This document shows positions 11,967 to 13,572 of a DNA stretch of 13,572 nucleotides, one piece after another (positions within the stretch are counted from its first letter, which is position 1; each line of letters begins with the position of its first letter). The DNA is taken from NCBI GenBank assembly GCA_964394845.1, contig CAYMZB010000022.1, positions 1-13,572 of the forward strand. Direction: 5' to 3'. Position numbers and translations under genes: made by a program. The DNA comes from CAYMZB01 sp964394845. GTDB taxonomy: Bacteria; Patescibacteriota; Microgenomatia; Daviesbacterales; UBA10151. The notes under the pieces were generated by a model. It had not been told where the DNA came from, made no database searches, and was given only the letters and a program-made list of their open reading frames with translations.

Positions 11967-13572
11967 ATGAGCTTCCTTAATAAACTAACTGCCCTTATAC
12001 CTTTTGGTAAAAAGGAAGAAATCTTAGAGTATTTTTTTGCTTTAAATATTACTCAAGAAAATCTTACTAGCGCTTTATGGGTAGTAGAAGATAAGCATCT
12101 GAAGATTTCAGGGTTAGCCTCTGAGAGCTATTCATCATTGGATGATTTAACACCACTTACTGATAAGCTGTTAGATGAGAGTGTAGGCATAAGAGAAATT
12201 GAGCCGCTAAAAATCCTTTTTGGTGTACCAAGTGCATGGCTTTCAGATGAAAACTTAAAAGACAATGACTTACAGGTTTTAAGAAAACTAGTTAAAGAAT
12301 TAGACTTAAAACCTATGGCTTATGTGGAAAACTCTCATGCTTTAGTGCATTTTTTAGACAAACAAGAAGGAGTTCCCACAACCGCTGTTTTAGTAGGGTT
12401 TGAGACCCACCACTTGGTTATAACAGTTGTTAGGGCTGGAAAGCTTGATGGGGTTAAAACCATTTCCAGGGCAGAAAATAGCGGTGCGGATATAGAAAAA
12501 GCTCTTCTTTCCTTTACTGATGTTAAAACATTGCCTTCAAGGATCTTAATCTATGGTTCAGAGGATTTTAGCGAGTTTAGTAAGGTGCCCGGAGGATTAA
12601 AAGATCAACTTTTATCTTTTCCATGGATGTCAAAACTGTCTTTTTTGCATTTCCCAAAAATAGAAATTTTGCAGGATGATATTGAGATAAAAAGTGTTTG
12701 TTTTGCTGGTGCATCTGAGATAGAAAGCAGTGTTGTATATATTGAAAGTTTGCTTAAACAAAATCCTATTAAGTCCTCATTAGTTACTCAAGATACAGAA
12801 TCTAAGCGAAACGAAGATTTAGGATTTATGGTTGGCGACATATTAGCCAAGGATAAAGCAGAAAATATATTAGAAGAAAGGACAACTGAGGAGTCTTTGA
12901 TGCCTAAAGAGGTTCATATGGTTGAGATTGAGGATTTTGAACATGAATTACCTGCTCCGACCAGGGACTTCACTTCGACAGTTGCTGTGGAGCAAAAACC
13001 TAAAAGGAGTTTTTCTTTAAAAAGATTTATTCCCCGGAAAGGGAAAAGTGCTGTTATTGTGCTAGCAATTTTAGCTGCCTTACTCCTACTCTTAGCTGCA
13101 TACCTATTTCTTCCAAAAGCTGATGTAAAAATCTTTGTTGAGCCTAAGATTTTAGAAAATGACACACAAGTTACAGCTGATCCTGCTCAAAAAACCATTG
13201 ACGAAAACGCAAAAATAATTCCAGGACAAATTATTGAGACAGATATTTCAGGTAGCGCAAAAGATACAGCTACTGGTAAGAAGCAAATAGGAGATCCTGC
13301 TAAGGGCACAGTTCTTGTAAGAAATAAAACAGATGGAGGAATTAATATTTCAAAAGGAACGATCCTTACCGCTCTCAATGGTTTGAAATTCACGGCAGAC
13401 TTATCTGCTAGTGCGGCAGCTCGTTCTACAGAAGATGGAACTTGGAGTGAAACGTGTATCTCAGTGGTAGCAGTGTCTGTTGGGGCAGATGGTTACTTGC
13501 CATCGAGGACGGATTTAACTCTCCCAGGTTATTCAAGTGATAAGCTGATTGCCAAAGCTGAAGGTTATTTTT
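11967..13572 (+). CDS. membrane protein joining a degenerate PilM/FtsA-like domain to a baseplate-J-like exterior (3' end outside window)
   Basis: The frame is open from ATG 11967 to the window end, 535 codons so far. Residues 1 to about 250 have the rhythm of the PilM/FtsA actin-like fold: LEYFFALNITQENLTSALWVV, then LRKLVKELDLKPMAYVENSHALVHFL, then TTAVLVGFETHHLVITVVRAGKL, then ILIYGSEDF. The phosphate- and adenosine-binding glycines and acids expected there are mostly missing, so ATP binding is doubtful. An acidic linker follows, then a basic patch (KPKRSFSLKRFIPRKGK), one membrane segment (361-382) and an exterior. The exterior, with GKKQIGDPAKGTVLVRNKT, ISKGTILTALNGLKFTAD and VSVGADGYLPSRTDLTLPGYSS, reads like the baseplate-J-like proteins common in CPR genomes. 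It may anchor an envelope or pilus-like structure; that is inference. A weak AGG is the only ribosome-site candidate. Confidence 0.75.
   Translation, partial: MSFLNKLTALIPFGKKEEILEYFFALNITQENLTSALWVVEDKHLKISGLASESYSSLDDLTPLTDKLLDESVGIREIEPLKILFGVPSAWLSDENLKDNDLQVLRKLVKELDLKPMAYVENSHALVHFLDKQEGVPTTAVLVGFETHHLVITVVRAGKLDGVKTISRAENSGADIEKALLSFTDVKTLPSRILIYGSEDFSEFSKVPGGLKDQLLSFPWMSKLSFLHFPKIEILQDDIEIKSVCFAGASEIESSVVYIESLLKQNPIKSSLVTQDTESKRNEDLGFMVGDILAKDKAENILEERTTEESLMPKEVHMVEIEDFEHELPAPTRDFTSTVAVEQKPKRSFSLKRFIPRKGKSAVIVLAILAALLLLLAAYLFLPKADVKIFVEPKILENDTQVTADPAQKTIDENAKIIPGQIIETDISGSAKDTATGKKQIGDPAKGTVLVRNKTDGGINISKGTILTALNGLKFTADLSASAAARSTEDGTWSETCISVVAVSVGADGYLPSRTDLTLPGYSSDKLIAKAEGYF

Noticed and set aside
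12914..13393. Two minus-strand open frames near the window end
   Set aside because: The plus strand is open without a break from 11967 to 13572 and encodes recognisable membrane and baseplate-J-like sequence.
1..13572. UGA recoded as an amino acid, as in some CPR lineages
   Set aside because: None of the eleven stops is TGA, but no gene has an in-frame TGA either and Trp is read from TGG. AT-rich stop use explains this well enough.
1..13572. CRISPR array, insertion sequence, integrase or attachment site
   Set aside because: No regular spaced repeats and no transposase or integrase reading frame on either strand.

Overview
The window looks like a piece of a Candidate Phyla Radiation (Patescibacteria) chromosome, most likely from the Microgenomates side. 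The basis is low GC, very tight packing on one strand, small or trimmed versions of universal proteins (AlaRS ending after its editing domain, a Lon-like protein without protease), LamG-type and baseplate-J-type surface proteins, and divergent core motifs in RNase J and AlaRS. The assignment to this lineage is inference from protein character; no 16S gene is present. The standard genetic code fits: Trp is TGG, no gene carries an in-frame TGA, and the eleven visible stops are nine TAA and two TAG.

Layout. 1-204 is the 3' end of a LamG-type surface protein. 205-334 holds a weak terminator-like hairpin, a good sigma70-type promoter and a short structured leader for rpsO. 335-604 is rpsO (S15). 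605-801 is the only sizeable non-coding stretch (197 bp); it holds an extended -10 box, a long imperfect hairpin and a separate inverted-repeat element, all ahead of pnp. 802-5845 is a tight cluster of pnp, a Lon-type AAA+ ATPase with no protease domain, and an RNase J-family gene. 5898-8578 is ftsK followed 5 bp later by tsaC. 8559-9026 is the only minus-strand gene, an unrecognised small protein that overlaps the end of tsaC and shares a divergent promoter region with a RodZ-like membrane protein (9100-9738). Then come a 95-residue single-TM protein, a compact alaS, and the first 535 codons of a large membrane protein joining a degenerate PilM/FtsA-like domain to a baseplate-J-like exterior.

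How the genes fit together. rpsO-pnp is a classical bacterial gene order. PNPase (3'-5' phosphorolysis) and RNase J (5'-3' exo/endo) are the main parts of an RNA-decay machine, and here a protease-less Lon motor sits between them in the same transcription unit. FtsK, the RodZ-like protein and the PilM/FtsA-like fusion belong to chromosome segregation, cell shape and envelope. TsaC and AlaRS serve tRNA modification and charging.

Expression signals are unusual. Only rpsO has a clear Shine-Dalgarno. Several other genes have a -10 box (often extended, TGn-TAnnnT) ending just 6-7 bp before the start codon, which suggests leaderless mRNAs.
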